From contig NZ_FOKM01000009.1 in the NCBI RefSeq assembly GCF_900111905.1, positions 186,001 to 250,000 on the forward strand: a stretch of DNA of 64,000 nt, given 5' to 3'. This DNA is from Rhizobium sp. NFR07. GTDB lineage: Bacteria; Pseudomonadota; Alphaproteobacteria; Rhizobiales; Rhizobiaceae. Positions 33,872 to 43,200 of this stretch are shown here, one piece after another. Position 1 is the first letter of the stretch. Every line of letters starts with the position of its first letter. The position numbers were made by a program, and so were the translations under genes. The notes under the pieces were generated by a model. The model saw nothing but the letters and a program-made list of their open reading frames with translations, made no database searches and was not told where the DNA came from.

Positions 33872-34210
33872 TCAATGGAACGGCCGGACCTCGACCGGGG
33901 CGCGGCAGGCAATCACCGCCTTTCGCCCCCATTCGACCGCCTCGTCTTCGCTGGCAACGTCGAGCACCCAGAAGCCGCCGACATGCTCGCTGGTCTTCAG
34001 ATATGGGCCTTCCGCGATGGTGACCTCGCCATCGCCCTTTCGCTGTAGCGACCTTGCTTCGCTGGCATGCTTCAATCCACCGACGAAGACCCGCACGCCG
34101 GCAGCGACCATCTCCTCGTTGAGCACGTCGATGTCGTAATGCATCGCCTCGTCCTCTTCGGCAAAAGGATCGTAGTCGTCCGGATGATGAATGGCGACGA
34201 GATATTGCAT
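33872..34210 (-). CDS. YCII-related protein
   Basis: 112 residues from the ATG at 34210 with GGAGGAG upstream. MQYLVAIHHPDDYDPF starts a YCII/DGPF-type ferredoxin-like domain with the conserved VFVGGLKHASEARSLQ, TEGP-like AEGPYLKTSEHVGGFWVLD and a C-terminal EVRPFH. Proteins of this group are often coupled to ECF sigma factors in other bacteria; here none is adjacent. The function is unknown. It converges on the kinase gene. Confidence 0.85.
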   Translation of the reverse strand: MQYLVAIHHPDDYDPFAEEDEAMHYDIDVLNEEMVAAGVRVFVGGLKHASEARSLQRKGDGEVTIAEGPYLKTSEHVGGFWVLDVASEDEAVEWGRKAVIACRAPVEVRPFH

Positions 34211-34397
34211 GATGATGTCTCCTCCCTTTGCGTCGATGGCCGGTCGATCGGCTTTTGACACTAGGACGTGTGAGCAGGCACGCATCCGACAAGGGCCATC
34301 TGCTATCCCGATTGCGATAATCGCAACGAAGTCGACATTGGTGCGTTTGCCGACAGCCCCGATGTTCGACAGGCCCGACTTTCGACAGGATAGGAAA

Positions 34398-34862
34398 TTG
34401 TCCATCACGATCGACGAACGCAGCCACCGCCGGCGATCTTTCATCGCCGACACGCTGGCGTTGATCCTGTTCTTCACCACGACAGGCGCCATAAACGAGC
34501 GCTTCATCGCGGGCATGACCTGGGAAGAGGTTCTTCATGCCCGGCTCCTCGGTGCCGTGCTGATGGTGCCGGTCGCGCGTCCCTATGGTCTGTGGCGGGA
34601 CTGGATCATGGGTCGCGCCGGGACCGGCCGCGTCTCGCAGATCTTCTGGGACAGCTTCGCCCTGATGACCTTCCAGGTTCCCATCTATGCCGCGATCATC
34701 GCGTTCAGCGGCGCATCAGGCAGCGGCCTCATCATCGGGATCGCCGGTGCTGCCGTGATGATGCTCGTCCTCGGCCGGCCCTACGGGGCCTTTCTCAACC
34801 TGGTGCGGCGCCTGTTCCGCCTGCCGCCGGGTGGCGAAAAGCCGATGTCGCTCAACGTCTGA
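34398..34862 (+). CDS. alaE: AlaE-family L-alanine exporter
   Basis: About 154 residues with four membrane helices. SFIADTLALILFFTTTGAIN, MTWEEVLHARLLGAVLMVPV, PYGLWRDWIM, WDSFALMTFQVPIYAAIIAF and RPYGAFLNLVRRLFRL follow E. coli AlaE block for block. No ATG sits at the expected N-terminus: I chose the TTG at 34398, which has AGGATAGGA upstream and gives the family length; an ATG at 34362 would add 12 residues. It is divergent from the YCII gene. Confidence 0.82.
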   Translation: MSITIDERSHRRRSFIADTLALILFFTTTGAINERFIAGMTWEEVLHARLLGAVLMVPVARPYGLWRDWIMGRAGTGRVSQIFWDSFALMTFQVPIYAAIIAFSGASGSGLIIGIAGAAVMMLVLGRPYGAFLNLVRRLFRLPPGGEKPMSLNV

Positions 34863-35075
34863 TGCGTAAATCGTCTGAGAACGGCTGTGGGAAACCCGTT
34901 CGACCCCGATGACAGCGCGTTCCTGCGCCAGTATCGAAGCTCTGATCGACCGGGCGAGATCGCCGTCTGACGGCGGCCGGTCACGAGAAACAGCGAAAAG
35001 CCCCTACCCTTCGATCCTTTTATCGGGAACAGTCCTCACGGTCGCCGGGTGCGGCCGGATGATATGAGGGTATCG

Positions 35076-36410
35076 ATGAGCGAGACAGGTGGTTATTTCC
35101 CGCGTTGGCGGCTGAAGACGGAAGGGCAGATCATGCCCGACGAACGGCTGCCGATGGGGCAGACGGTCGTGCTCGGCCTGCAGCATGTCGTGGCCATGTT
35201 CGGCGCCACGGTGCTCGCCCCGATCCTGATGGGCTTCGACCCCAACGTCTCGATCCTGTTTTCCGGCCTTTCGACGCTGATCTTCTTCGTGGCCGTCGGC
35301 GGCCGCGTGCCGAGCTATCTCGGCTCTTCCTTCGCTTTCATCGGTCCGGTTCTCGTCGCCACGGCGGCAACGGCGGGCGCGCCCAATCCGAATATCGCGC
35401 TGGCACTCGGCGGCATCATTGTGGCCGGCGCGCTCTACACACTGATCGGCTTCATCGTCATGGGCGTTGGCCATCGCTGGATCGAGCGGCTGATGCCACC
35501 GGTCCTGACCGGCGCGATCGTTGCCGCCATCGGCCTCGTGCTCGCCCCTATCGCGATTTCCAGCGCCTCGGGCACCGGCCCGACAAGCCCGGACGGCGAC
35601 CAGTTCTCCCGCTGGATCGCCATGCTGACCTTCGTCGCCGTCGGCGCGGTCGCCGTCTATGCGCCCGGCATGACCCGCCGCCTGCCGATCCTGATCGGCG
35701 GCGCACTCGCCTATATCGCTTACATGACCTTCGCCAACGGCTTCGCCTTCGGCCCGGCGATCGACTTTTCCGGCGTTGCCGCCGCGCCGTGGTTCGGCAT
35801 GCCCAAGTTCACCGCACCGGTCTTCTCGGTCTCGGCCATCACGCTCATTGCCCCGGTCGTCGTCATCCTGGTTGCCGAGAACCTCGGACACATCAAGGCG
35901 ATCGGCGCCATGACCGGCCGCAATCTCGATCCCTATCTCGGCCGCGCCTTCATCGGCGACGGTATCGCCACCATGGTCTCCGGCGCCTTCGGCGGCACCG
36001 GCATGACCACCTATGCGGAAAACATGGGCGTCATGGCGGTTACCCGCATCTTCTCGACGCTCGTCTTCCTCGTCTCGGCCGCCATCGCCATCCTGCTCGG
36101 CTTCTCGCCGAAATTCGGCGCGCTGATCCAGACCATTCCGGGTCCCGTCCTCGGCGGTCTTTCGATCGTCGTCTTCGGCCTGATCGCCGCCACCGCCGGC
36201 CGCATCTGGGTCGAGAACAAGGTGGACTTCTCCGAGCCGCGCAACCTGATCACAGTCGGCGTGGCGCTGGTGCTGGGCGCCGGCAACTTCAAACTCGAGG
36301 TGGCCGGCTTCACGCTGGACGGCATCGGCACGGCGACGATCGGCTCCATCCTGCTCTACCACGCACTCGGTTGGGGCAAACGCCCCGCGACGAAAAGCAT
36401 CGACGCCTGA
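35076..36410 (+). CDS. NCS2-family nucleobase permease, uracil/pyrimidine type
   Basis: 444 residues from the ATG at 35076 (GAGGG six bases upstream). About 14 membrane segments. It has the early GLQHVVAMFGATVLAP, SSFAFIGPV, and the transport signature TTYAENMGVMAVTRIFST (about 317-334), where E-N-x-G-x4-T-R is the NCS2 motif; this version matches UraA/RutG rather than xanthine or urate carriers. It thus likely imports uracil or a similar pyrimidine, separate from the purine genes earlier in the window. A strong hairpin lies 9 bp after the stop. Confidence 0.9.
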   Translation: MSETGGYFPRWRLKTEGQIMPDERLPMGQTVVLGLQHVVAMFGATVLAPILMGFDPNVSILFSGLSTLIFFVAVGGRVPSYLGSSFAFIGPVLVATAATAGAPNPNIALALGGIIVAGALYTLIGFIVMGVGHRWIERLMPPVLTGAIVAAIGLVLAPIAISSASGTGPTSPDGDQFSRWIAMLTFVAVGAVAVYAPGMTRRLPILIGGALAYIAYMTFANGFAFGPAIDFSGVAAAPWFGMPKFTAPVFSVSAITLIAPVVVILVAENLGHIKAIGAMTGRNLDPYLGRAFIGDGIATMVSGAFGGTGMTTYAENMGVMAVTRIFSTLVFLVSAAIAILLGFSPKFGALIQTIPGPVLGGLSIVVFGLIAATAGRIWVENKVDFSEPRNLITVGVALVLGAGNFKLEVAGFTLDGIGTATIGSILLYHALGWGKRPATKSIDA

Positions 36411-36419
36411 GACCTGACA

Positions 36420-36451
36420 GGCAAGCGGGCCGGATTTCCGGCCCGCTTGCC
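36420..36451 (+). terminator. Terminator hairpin after the NCS2 permease
   Basis: Perfect 14-bp arms (GGCAAGCGGGCCGG and its complement) around an ATTT loop, 9 bp past the permease stop, followed by GACACGCTTTT. The T-run is offset, so termination strength is uncertain. Confidence 0.7.
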
Positions 36452-36735
36452 GACACGCTTTTGAAACATCCTTGACTTTTGCCCACAAATCCACCAAATG
36501 CAGGCCAGCTTTCACCTTCCGGCCGCCGCGTGAGCTGGCCCTGCGACGAAAATGTTCGCAAAGAAGGAACAAGGCGCACTGATAGATCGCCCTGACACTC
36601 AGGGTTTAAGCGCTGGGAAGCAATTTCCAACACACAAGTTCCCAAATCACGCGGGGTTCTTGACGCCAGAAACAGCCCACATGGCATGGTGCCATGCAGG
36701 CATGTAGGTTTTTGGCGCCCCGAAAGGTATTCGCT
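36452..36735 (+). promoter_or_regulatory. Long leader region of the RNA helicase gene
   Basis: 284 bp with no ORF of its own. It contains a 7+3+7 inverted repeat CATGGCA-TGG-TGCCATG at 36680-36696 about 40 bp before the start. A long structured leader would be in keeping with cold-responsive helicase genes, but no promoter or transcript start can be fixed from the sequence. Confidence 0.45.
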
Positions 36736-38526
36736 TTGACGAATTTTGAATCTCTTGGTGTTTCCAAGCAGATCGTCGCCACGCTGACCGCGCTTGGCAT
36801 TGAAACGCCCACGCCGATCCAGGCGCAGGCTATCCCCCTCCTCCTCGAAGGCCGCGACCTGATCGGCCTCGCCCAGACCGGCACCGGCAAGACCGCTGCG
36901 TTCGGCCTGCCGCTGATCGAGCGCCTGCTCGCCGAAAACATCCGCCCCGACAACCGCACCACCCGTTCGCTGATCCTTGCGCCAACGCGCGAGCTGGTGA
37001 ACCAGATCGCCGCCAACCTGAAGACCTTCGTCAAGGGCAAGCCGCTCAAGATCAACCTCGTCGTCGGCGGCGTGTCGATCAACAAGCAGCAGCTGCAGCT
37101 TGAAAAGGGCACCGACATCCTGGTCGCCACCCCTGGCCGCCTGCTCGATCTCGTTGCCCGTCGCGCCATCGGCCTGACGACGGTACGCTTCCTCGTTCTC
37201 GATGAAGCCGACCAGATGCTCGACCTCGGCTTCGTGCATGACCTGCGCAAGATCGCGAAAATGGTGCCGAAGAAGCGCCAGACCATGCTGTTCTCGGCCA
37301 CCATGCCGAAGGCGATCGCCGATCTCGCGGCCGACTTCCTCACCGACCCGGTAAAGGTCGAGGTAACGCCTCCGGGCAAGGCTGCCGACAAGGTCGAACA
37401 GTATGTCCACTTCGTCGCCGGCAAGGGCGACAAGACGGAAATCCTGCGCAAGTCGCTGCTCGAAAATCCGGATGGCCGCTCCATCGTCTTCATGCGCACC
37501 AAGCACACTGCCGAGAAGCTGATGAAGCATCTCGACAATATCGGCTTCTCGGTCGCCTCCATCCACGGCAACAAGAGCCAGGGCCAGCGCGAACGCGCGC
37601 TCAAGGGCTTCCGTGACGGCGAGATCAAGACGCTGATCGCGACCGACGTCGCCGCCCGCGGTATCGACATCCCGGCCGTCAGCCACGTCTACAACTACGA
37701 CCTGCCGGAAGTGCCGGACGCATACGTTCACCGTATCGGCCGCACCGCCCGCGCCGGCCGCGACGGTATCGCCATCGCATTCTGCGCACCCGACGAAACG
37801 CTGCTTTTGCGCGATATCGAAAAGCTGATGGGCATCGAGCTCAAGGCCGCCTCGGGCGAGCGCCCCGAAGCCCTCAACCGTCCTGTTCGTGGCAACGGCA
37901 ACAACAATAGCCGCGGCGGCAACAAGGCCCGTGGCAATGGTGGCGGTCGCGGCAATGGCGGTGGCAACGGCGAAGCCCGTGGCCCGCGTCGTGAGCGTCC
38001 GGCCCGCAAGCCGTTCTTTGCAGCCGAGGGCGCCGAAGGCGTTTCTGCGGAGCGTGGCGAACGCCAGGAGCCTCGCGGCGAACGCCGTGGCGGCAACAAT
38101 CGCCCGCAGCGCGATAACCGTCGCAACGACGAGTTCCGCGGCCAGCGCCGCGGCGAGGAAGCACCGCGCGCAGCAGTCGACAACGACCTGGCAGTGAAGT
38201 CCGACTTCCGCCCGGCCAGGAAGGAAGGCGGCGAAGGCCGTCCGCAGCGCAGCGACAACCGCAAGAGCGTCGCCGGACACCAGGGCAGCGGCCACCAGAA
38301 CAATGGCCAGAAGCGTGATCACGCCGCCCACGGTGCCCATGAGCCGGCCAAGCAGCGCCAGACGCATCAGGGCGCAGGCAATGCCGGCGCCAACGCCCGC
38401 CCCGCCCATCAGGCCCAGGGCGAGGCCCGCGGTGAAGCCCGTGGCCAGGGCCGTGGCCCCGTTCGCTTCGGCGGCAACGACAACGGCGGCGGCGGTCATC
38501 AGGGCCGCAAGCGCCGCCCGGCATAA
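36736..38526 (+). CDS. DEAD-box RNA helicase, RhlE-like, with long RGG-rich tail
   Basis: 596 residues from a TTG at 36736 (AAAGG eight bases before), matching family proteins that begin (M)TNFESLGVSK; the ATG at 36694 lies inside an inverted repeat and adds an unconserved leader. Helicase motifs: Q motif TPTPIQAQAI, AQTGTGKT, PTRELV, TPGR, DEAD at 156-159, SAT, RGIDIP and HRIGRTARAGR. From about residue 383 a 210-residue disordered tail is rich in Gly, Arg, Asn and later His and Gln (many RGG-like units). It acts in RNA unwinding, cold adaptation and ribosome assembly by family. A clear terminator follows. Confidence 0.93.
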   Translation: MTNFESLGVSKQIVATLTALGIETPTPIQAQAIPLLLEGRDLIGLAQTGTGKTAAFGLPLIERLLAENIRPDNRTTRSLILAPTRELVNQIAANLKTFVKGKPLKINLVVGGVSINKQQLQLEKGTDILVATPGRLLDLVARRAIGLTTVRFLVLDEADQMLDLGFVHDLRKIAKMVPKKRQTMLFSATMPKAIADLAADFLTDPVKVEVTPPGKAADKVEQYVHFVAGKGDKTEILRKSLLENPDGRSIVFMRTKHTAEKLMKHLDNIGFSVASIHGNKSQGQRERALKGFRDGEIKTLIATDVAARGIDIPAVSHVYNYDLPEVPDAYVHRIGRTARAGRDGIAIAFCAPDETLLLRDIEKLMGIELKAASGERPEALNRPVRGNGNNNSRGGNKARGNGGGRGNGGGNGEARGPRRERPARKPFFAAEGAEGVSAERGERQEPRGERRGGNNRPQRDNRRNDEFRGQRRGEEAPRAAVDNDLAVKSDFRPARKEGGEGRPQRSDNRKSVAGHQGSGHQNNGQKRDHAAHGAHEPAKQRQTHQGAGNAGANARPAHQAQGEARGEARGQGRGPVRFGGNDNGGGGHQGRKRRPA

Positions 38527-38554
38527 TTGCCGCCATTCGGCATGATGAAATGCG

Positions 38555-38587
38555 AACGGCCGGGCTCACGCCCGGCCGTTTCTTTTT
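38555..38587 (+). terminator. Rho-independent terminator of the helicase gene
   Basis: AACGGCCGGGC / GCCCGGCCGTT arms (11 bp) around a TCAC loop, then TCTTTTT. Confidence 0.92.
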
Positions 38588-38634
38588 GCATTCACTGCAC
38601 GGGCAGGCACACAGGCCCGGCCGGCATCAGAACC

Positions 38635-40401
38635 TCAAGACGCCAGCGCCAGTCCCTTGATCGCGGTTTTCGGCTGATAGATCGTATTCTTGCCATAACC
38701 GCGATGTTCAGGGCCGAGCTTGGACGCGTCCGACCCCGGTTCGCGCTGCCACTTGCGGCGGTTTAGCTTGAAGCGCTTGACGAGATGTTCGAGTTCCCCG
38801 GCACCTTCGGCCAGCGCCTCTGACGTCGCGCTCATGCTGCCGACCATGGCCGCGTTCTGCTGCGTCATCTGGTCGAGCGAACCGATTGCCGAGTTGATTT
38901 CCGAAAGGCTGGTTGCCTGTTCCGCGGAGCCAGTGGCGATGGCCTCGACATTCGTCTCGATGGACTGGACGAAGTCCTGGATCTTCTTCAGCGCATCCCC
39001 CGTCTGGCCGACTAGCCTGACACCTTCGGTGACCTCGGTGGACGAGTTCTTGATGAGACCCGAGATTTCCTTGGCCGCGGTAGCGGAACGCTGGGCGAGC
39101 TCGCGGACTTCCTGGGCGACCACGGCAAAACCCTTGCCGGCCTCACCGGCGCGAGCTGCCTCGACGCCTGCATTCAGCGCCAGGAGGTTGGTCTGGAAGG
39201 CGATCTCGTCGATGACGCCGATGATTTTGGAAATCTCGCGGGACGCATTTTCGATACGGGCCATCGCGTCGACCGTCGAACTGACGACTTCGACGGAATC
39301 GACGGCGGCGATGCGCGCCTCCTGCACCAGCTTGCGGGCCTCCGCGGTTCGTCCGGCCGATTCACGGACCGTCACGGTGATCTGTTCAAGCGCGGCCGAG
39401 GTTTCCTCGAGGGCTGCGGCCTGCTGCTCCGAGCGGCTGGCGATACCGCCCGCGCTCTCGCGCATCTCGCCGCTCTTGGTCGACAGCATCGCCGTCTCGG
39501 CGAGCACCTGTTCCAGCGTTTCCTGGAACTTGGCGAGCGACTGGTTGAAGTCATGCCGCAGATGTTCGAATTCCGGCACGAAGGGATCGTCGATCGTGAT
39601 GCGGATGTTGCACTCGGCCAACCGCTCGAGACCGGCGCCGACTTCCTGCAGTGCCCGTACGCGGCCGGAGACATCGGTCGCGAATTTCACCACCTTGATG
39701 ACCTTGCCCTCATCGTTGAGAATCGGGTTGTAGGTTGCCTGGATAAAGATCGCGCTGCCATCCTTGGCGATACGCTTGAACTCGTCGGCATAGAACTCGC
39801 CGCCGGCAAGACGCGGCCAGAAACCGGCATATTCCTTAGAGGCGACATAATCCGCCTCGCAGAACATGCTGTGATGGCGACCCTTGATCTCGTCGAGGCT
39901 GTAGCCGAGCGCCGCGCAGAAGTTCTCGTTGGCGGTCAGCACCGTGCCATCCGGCTCGAATTCGATGACGGCCTGCGCGCGCGACAGGGCCGAGATCTTG
40001 CCCTTGCTGTCGAGGCTTTCCAGCTTGGCAGCCGTGATGTCGGTCGCGATCTTCACAACCTTCACGACCTTCCCGCCGCGAACGACGGGGTTATAGGAAG
40101 CCTGGATCCAGATTTCTTCGCCGCTCTTGGTCAGGCGCCGGAACTGGCGCTGCTCGAACCGGCCGGATGCGAGCCCCGTCCAGAAGGACTTGTATTCGGC
40201 CGTCGCGGCATCGGCGGGATGCATGAAAATGCGGTGGTGCTTGCCGACGATCTCTTCCCGCGTGTAGCCGACGGCCGCGCAGAAATTCTCGTTGGCATCG
40301 AGCACCGTGCCGTCGGGCGTAAAGGAGATGATCGCCTGCGAGCGACCGAAGGCTTCGAGAATCGCTGAGGATTCATTTCCGAGAAATGTAGAAAGCGGCA
40401 T
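38635..40401 (-). CDS. Soluble methyl-accepting chemotaxis protein with two tandem PAS domains
   Basis: 588 residues from the ATG at 40401; no membrane segment. PAS 1 (about 20-118) and PAS 2 (about 140-240) are clearly duplicated: both carry PDGTVLxANENFCAA and end KVVKxATD. A short linker (IRITIDDPFVPEFEHLRHDF) leads to a methyl-accepting signalling domain with the hairpin tip FQTNLLALNAGVEAARAGE. Such receptors sense redox or metabolic state in the cytoplasm through PAS-bound cofactors such as FAD or heme. An AT-rich region upstream probably holds the promoter. No che genes are nearby. Confidence 0.92.
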   Translation of the reverse strand: MPLSTFLGNESSAILEAFGRSQAIISFTPDGTVLDANENFCAAVGYTREEIVGKHHRIFMHPADAATAEYKSFWTGLASGRFEQRQFRRLTKSGEEIWIQASYNPVVRGGKVVKVVKIATDITAAKLESLDSKGKISALSRAQAVIEFEPDGTVLTANENFCAALGYSLDEIKGRHHSMFCEADYVASKEYAGFWPRLAGGEFYADEFKRIAKDGSAIFIQATYNPILNDEGKVIKVVKFATDVSGRVRALQEVGAGLERLAECNIRITIDDPFVPEFEHLRHDFNQSLAKFQETLEQVLAETAMLSTKSGEMRESAGGIASRSEQQAAALEETSAALEQITVTVRESAGRTAEARKLVQEARIAAVDSVEVVSSTVDAMARIENASREISKIIGVIDEIAFQTNLLALNAGVEAARAGEAGKGFAVVAQEVRELAQRSATAAKEISGLIKNSSTEVTEGVRLVGQTGDALKKIQDFVQSIETNVEAIATGSAEQATSLSEINSAIGSLDQMTQQNAAMVGSMSATSEALAEGAGELEHLVKRFKLNRRKWQREPGSDASKLGPEHRGYGKNTIYQPKTAIKGLALAS

Positions 40402-40594
40402 ATCCGGCCCTTCAGCAAACAAATTGATTATTATCAATATTGTGCTGCAGGCCCTGCTAAAATTGAGTTAATACTGAAGCAATAATAGAATTACACCCAA
40501 TAGATGCGTGAATAGAAATAATAAAAACCGGAAATTGCGCATCACCGAAACAGAAGTTCGTGGATTTCATTTGCGGGCGCGACACAATACCTGA

Positions 40595-41473
40595 TCATGA
40601 CTTGGGTTTTCGATTGACCATCATGACGCCCAGCACGACGATGACCGTGCCGACGATCATCGGCCATGTCAGCGCCTCGCCGAAAAGGACGGCGGCTTCG
40701 ATCGCCACCATTGGCGGCATCAGGTAGATCAACGAGGCAGCGCGCGACACCTGCCCGCGCCCGATTAGATAGAGCAAAAGCAGAACCGCTCCCATCGAGA
40801 TGCCGATCACCGACCAGGCCATGGCAGCGATTGCCTGATAGGTCCAGTCGAAACGCATCTGTTCCGTCAGCATCGCGATCGGCAGCGTGACGATGAAGGC
40901 GCCGACGAATTGCAGCGTTGCCGTGGTCCAGAGATCGCCATTCTGCAGGTAGCGCTTCTGGTAGAGCGTGCCGTAGGTGACCGAACTCATCGCCACGAGA
41001 TTGATGATCAGTGGAATGCCGAGCCCCGTCAACCCCGACGAAAGGCTCGCGATCAGCTGCGGCGAGATCGCAAGGAGGATGCCGGCAAAACCGAGAAACA
41101 GACCAACACGCTGCCGGCCGGCAAGACGTTCGCCGAGCAGGAACGGCGCGGCCAGGGCCGTCAGCAGCGGCTGCAACCCGGCGATGATGCCCGACAGCCC
41201 AGACGGCACGCCTTGCCCGATCGCATACCAGACACCGGCAAGATAAAGCCCGTGCAGTAAGACGCCGGACAGCATGGCGCGGCCGGCCTGCGCAAGGCTT
41301 TCCGGCCAGCGCGCCCGGATGACGAGACAGACACTCACAAATGCGCAGGCAGCCAGCGCATGGCGCGCGGCCAGGAACGTCACCGGGTCGGCATGCATGG
41401 CAGCATATTTTGCGACGATCCAGCCGGTGGACCAGAGGAAGACGAAGATCGCCGGGGCAAGGCGGTCGAGCAT
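40595..41473 (-). CDS. EamA/DMT-family transporter
   Basis: 292 residues from the ATG at 41473 (GGGAA upstream). Ten hydrophobic helices in two EamA repeats: the first begins FLWSTGWIVAKYAAMHADPV, the second ends GEALTWPMIVGTVIVVLGVMMVN. This family exports amino acids and other metabolites. The first repeat motif FLWSTGW-(I/V)-xAK is typical of proteobacterial DMT exporters; the substrate is not inferable. Confidence 0.9.
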   Translation of the reverse strand: MLDRLAPAIFVFLWSTGWIVAKYAAMHADPVTFLAARHALAACAFVSVCLVIRARWPESLAQAGRAMLSGVLLHGLYLAGVWYAIGQGVPSGLSGIIAGLQPLLTALAAPFLLGERLAGRQRVGLFLGFAGILLAISPQLIASLSSGLTGLGIPLIINLVAMSSVTYGTLYQKRYLQNGDLWTTATLQFVGAFIVTLPIAMLTEQMRFDWTYQAIAAMAWSVIGISMGAVLLLLYLIGRGQVSRAASLIYLMPPMVAIEAAVLFGEALTWPMIVGTVIVVLGVMMVNRKPKS

Positions 41474-41781
41474 GGGAGATTCCCGTGACAGAGGTGAAGC
41501 CCCAATAAGCGCCGCCCTCGCCACGGTCAAAGCAGAAATGCTGACGGCTATTTCAAGCCCGGCTGATCACACACTGAGCAGTTGGCGTTTTTGCGGGCAA
41601 GGTATTGTTTTACTGAACACAAGCGCAACCTAATCCATGCGCCGAAAACGTCGTTTTGGGGCCGGCGCGGCTTTCTTTTGGAACCTCAAGACCGCTCGCG
41701 ATTTTGTCTTCGCCGATCGCGCATGGTTCTTGCATTGCCCTCTGCGTTGTATTCTTATGGCCAAAAAAGGGGATCGTTTCT
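41474..41781. other. 308-bp divergent intergenic region
   Basis: Between the DMT exporter and the ATP-grasp cluster. The frame upstream of 41782 is open but non-conserved. AAAAAGGGG just before 41782 is the ribosome site for the ATP-grasp gene. No RNA gene or repeat seen. Confidence 0.4.
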
Positions 41782-43191
41782 TTGGCATTTGATGAAATGT
41801 TAACTGCGGAGAACCTTCCGCGCCCACCATACCAAAACTATCACGACTGGTACGCGGCCCAGGATACCGCGCATCTGATCCGCAAGACCCAGGACGCGGA
41901 AAACATCTTCCGCAAGACCGGCATCACCTTCGCCGTCTACGGTCATGCGGACAGTTCAGAGAAACTGATCCCCTTCGACATCATTCCGCGCATCATCTCC
42001 GCCCGCGAATGGCGCAAGCTCGCCCAGGGCATCGAACAGCGGGTGCTGGCGCTCAACGCCTTCCTTGATGACATCTACCACAAGCAGGAAATCATCAAGG
42101 CCGGCCGCATTCCCCGCGAACTGATCGAGAAGAATGTCGCCTTCCTGCCCGAGATGATCGGCTTCAAGCCGCCGGGCGGCGTCTACACCCATATCGTCGG
42201 CACCGATATCGTGCGCACCGGCGAGGACCAGTTCTACGTTCTGGAAGACAATGCCCGCACGCCCTCCGGCGTCTCCTACATGCTGGAGAACCGCGAGACG
42301 ATGATGCAGATGTTCCCCGAACTGTTCACGCTGAACAAGGTGCAGCGGGTGGAAGACTATCCGCGTCTCCTGCGCCAGTCGCTTTCGGCCGTCGCCCCTC
42401 CCGGCTGCAAGGGCAAGCCCCGCGTCGCGGTTCTGACGCCCGGGATCTACAATTCCGCCTATTACGAACACTCCTTCCTCGCCGACCAGATGGGCGTCGA
42501 ACTGGTTGAAGGCTCCGACCTGCGCGTCATAGACGGCAAGGTGCAGATGCGCACCACCCGCGGCTACGAGGCGATCGATGTTCTCTATCGTCGCGTCGAT
42601 GACGACTTCCTTGATCCCCTGACCTTCCGGGCTGATTCCGCGCTCGGCATTCCCGGCATCATGGATGTCTACCGCGCCGGCAACATCACCATCGCCAACG
42701 CCCCCGGCACCGGTATTTCCGACGACAAGGCGATCTATTCCTACATGCCGGAAATCGTCGAATTCTATACCGGCCGCAAGGCGCTGCTCGAAAACGTGCC
42801 GACCTGGCGCTGTTCGGAGCCGGACAGCCTGAAATACGTGCTGGAGAACATCGCCGACCTCGTCGTCAAGGAAGTCCATGGCTCCGGCGGCTACGGCATG
42901 CTGGTCGGCCCGACCGCGACGAAGAAGGAGCGCGCCGACTTCGCCGAAAAACTGGCGGCCAAGCCGGGCAATTACATCGCCCAGCCGACGCTGGCGCTCT
43001 CCACCGTACCGATCTTCGTCAACAAGGGCGTCGCCCCCCGCCACGTCGATCTGCGCCCCTACGTCCTGGTCTCCGACAAGGTGAAGATCATCCCCGGCGG
43101 CTTGACCCGCGTGGCCCTGAAACAGGGGTCTCTGGTGGTCAATTCCAGCCAGGGTGGCGGCACCAAGGACACCTGGGTTCTGGAAGATTGA
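41782..43191 (+). CDS. Circularly permuted ATP-grasp protein (type 2, DUF404/407)
   Basis: 469 residues from a TTG at 41782 with AGGGG upstream, giving the family's usual length and N-terminus (M)AFDEML. Conserved blocks: GITFAVYGHADSSEKLIPFD, IVRTGEDQFYVLEDNARTPS, IDVLYRRVDDDFLDPL, NAPGTGISDDKAIYSYMPEI and VVKEVHGSGGYGMLVGP, then APRHVDLRPYVL. This is an ATP-dependent amide-bond-forming fold. By genomics, the family travels with alpha-E and transglutaminase-like proteins, exactly as here; the peptide or small molecule it modifies is not known. First gene of a three-gene operon with 9-bp spacings. Confidence 0.92.
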   Translation: MAFDEMLTAENLPRPPYQNYHDWYAAQDTAHLIRKTQDAENIFRKTGITFAVYGHADSSEKLIPFDIIPRIISAREWRKLAQGIEQRVLALNAFLDDIYHKQEIIKAGRIPRELIEKNVAFLPEMIGFKPPGGVYTHIVGTDIVRTGEDQFYVLEDNARTPSGVSYMLENRETMMQMFPELFTLNKVQRVEDYPRLLRQSLSAVAPPGCKGKPRVAVLTPGIYNSAYYEHSFLADQMGVELVEGSDLRVIDGKVQMRTTRGYEAIDVLYRRVDDDFLDPLTFRADSALGIPGIMDVYRAGNITIANAPGTGISDDKAIYSYMPEIVEFYTGRKALLENVPTWRCSEPDSLKYVLENIADLVVKEVHGSGGYGMLVGPTATKKERADFAEKLAAKPGNYIAQPTLALSTVPIFVNKGVAPRHVDLRPYVLVSDKVKIIPGGLTRVALKQGSLVVNSSQGGGTKDTWVLED

Positions 43192-43200
43192 GGGCGTAAC

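Noticed and set aside
35004..36572. 522-codon minus-strand frame opposite the NCS2 permease
   Set aside because: Charged low-complexity translation of a membrane-protein gene in reverse.
36310..38499. 729-codon minus-strand frame opposite the helicase
   Set aside because: Ala/Gly/Val-rich translation produced by the helicase tail repeats read backwards; no ribosome site or conservation.
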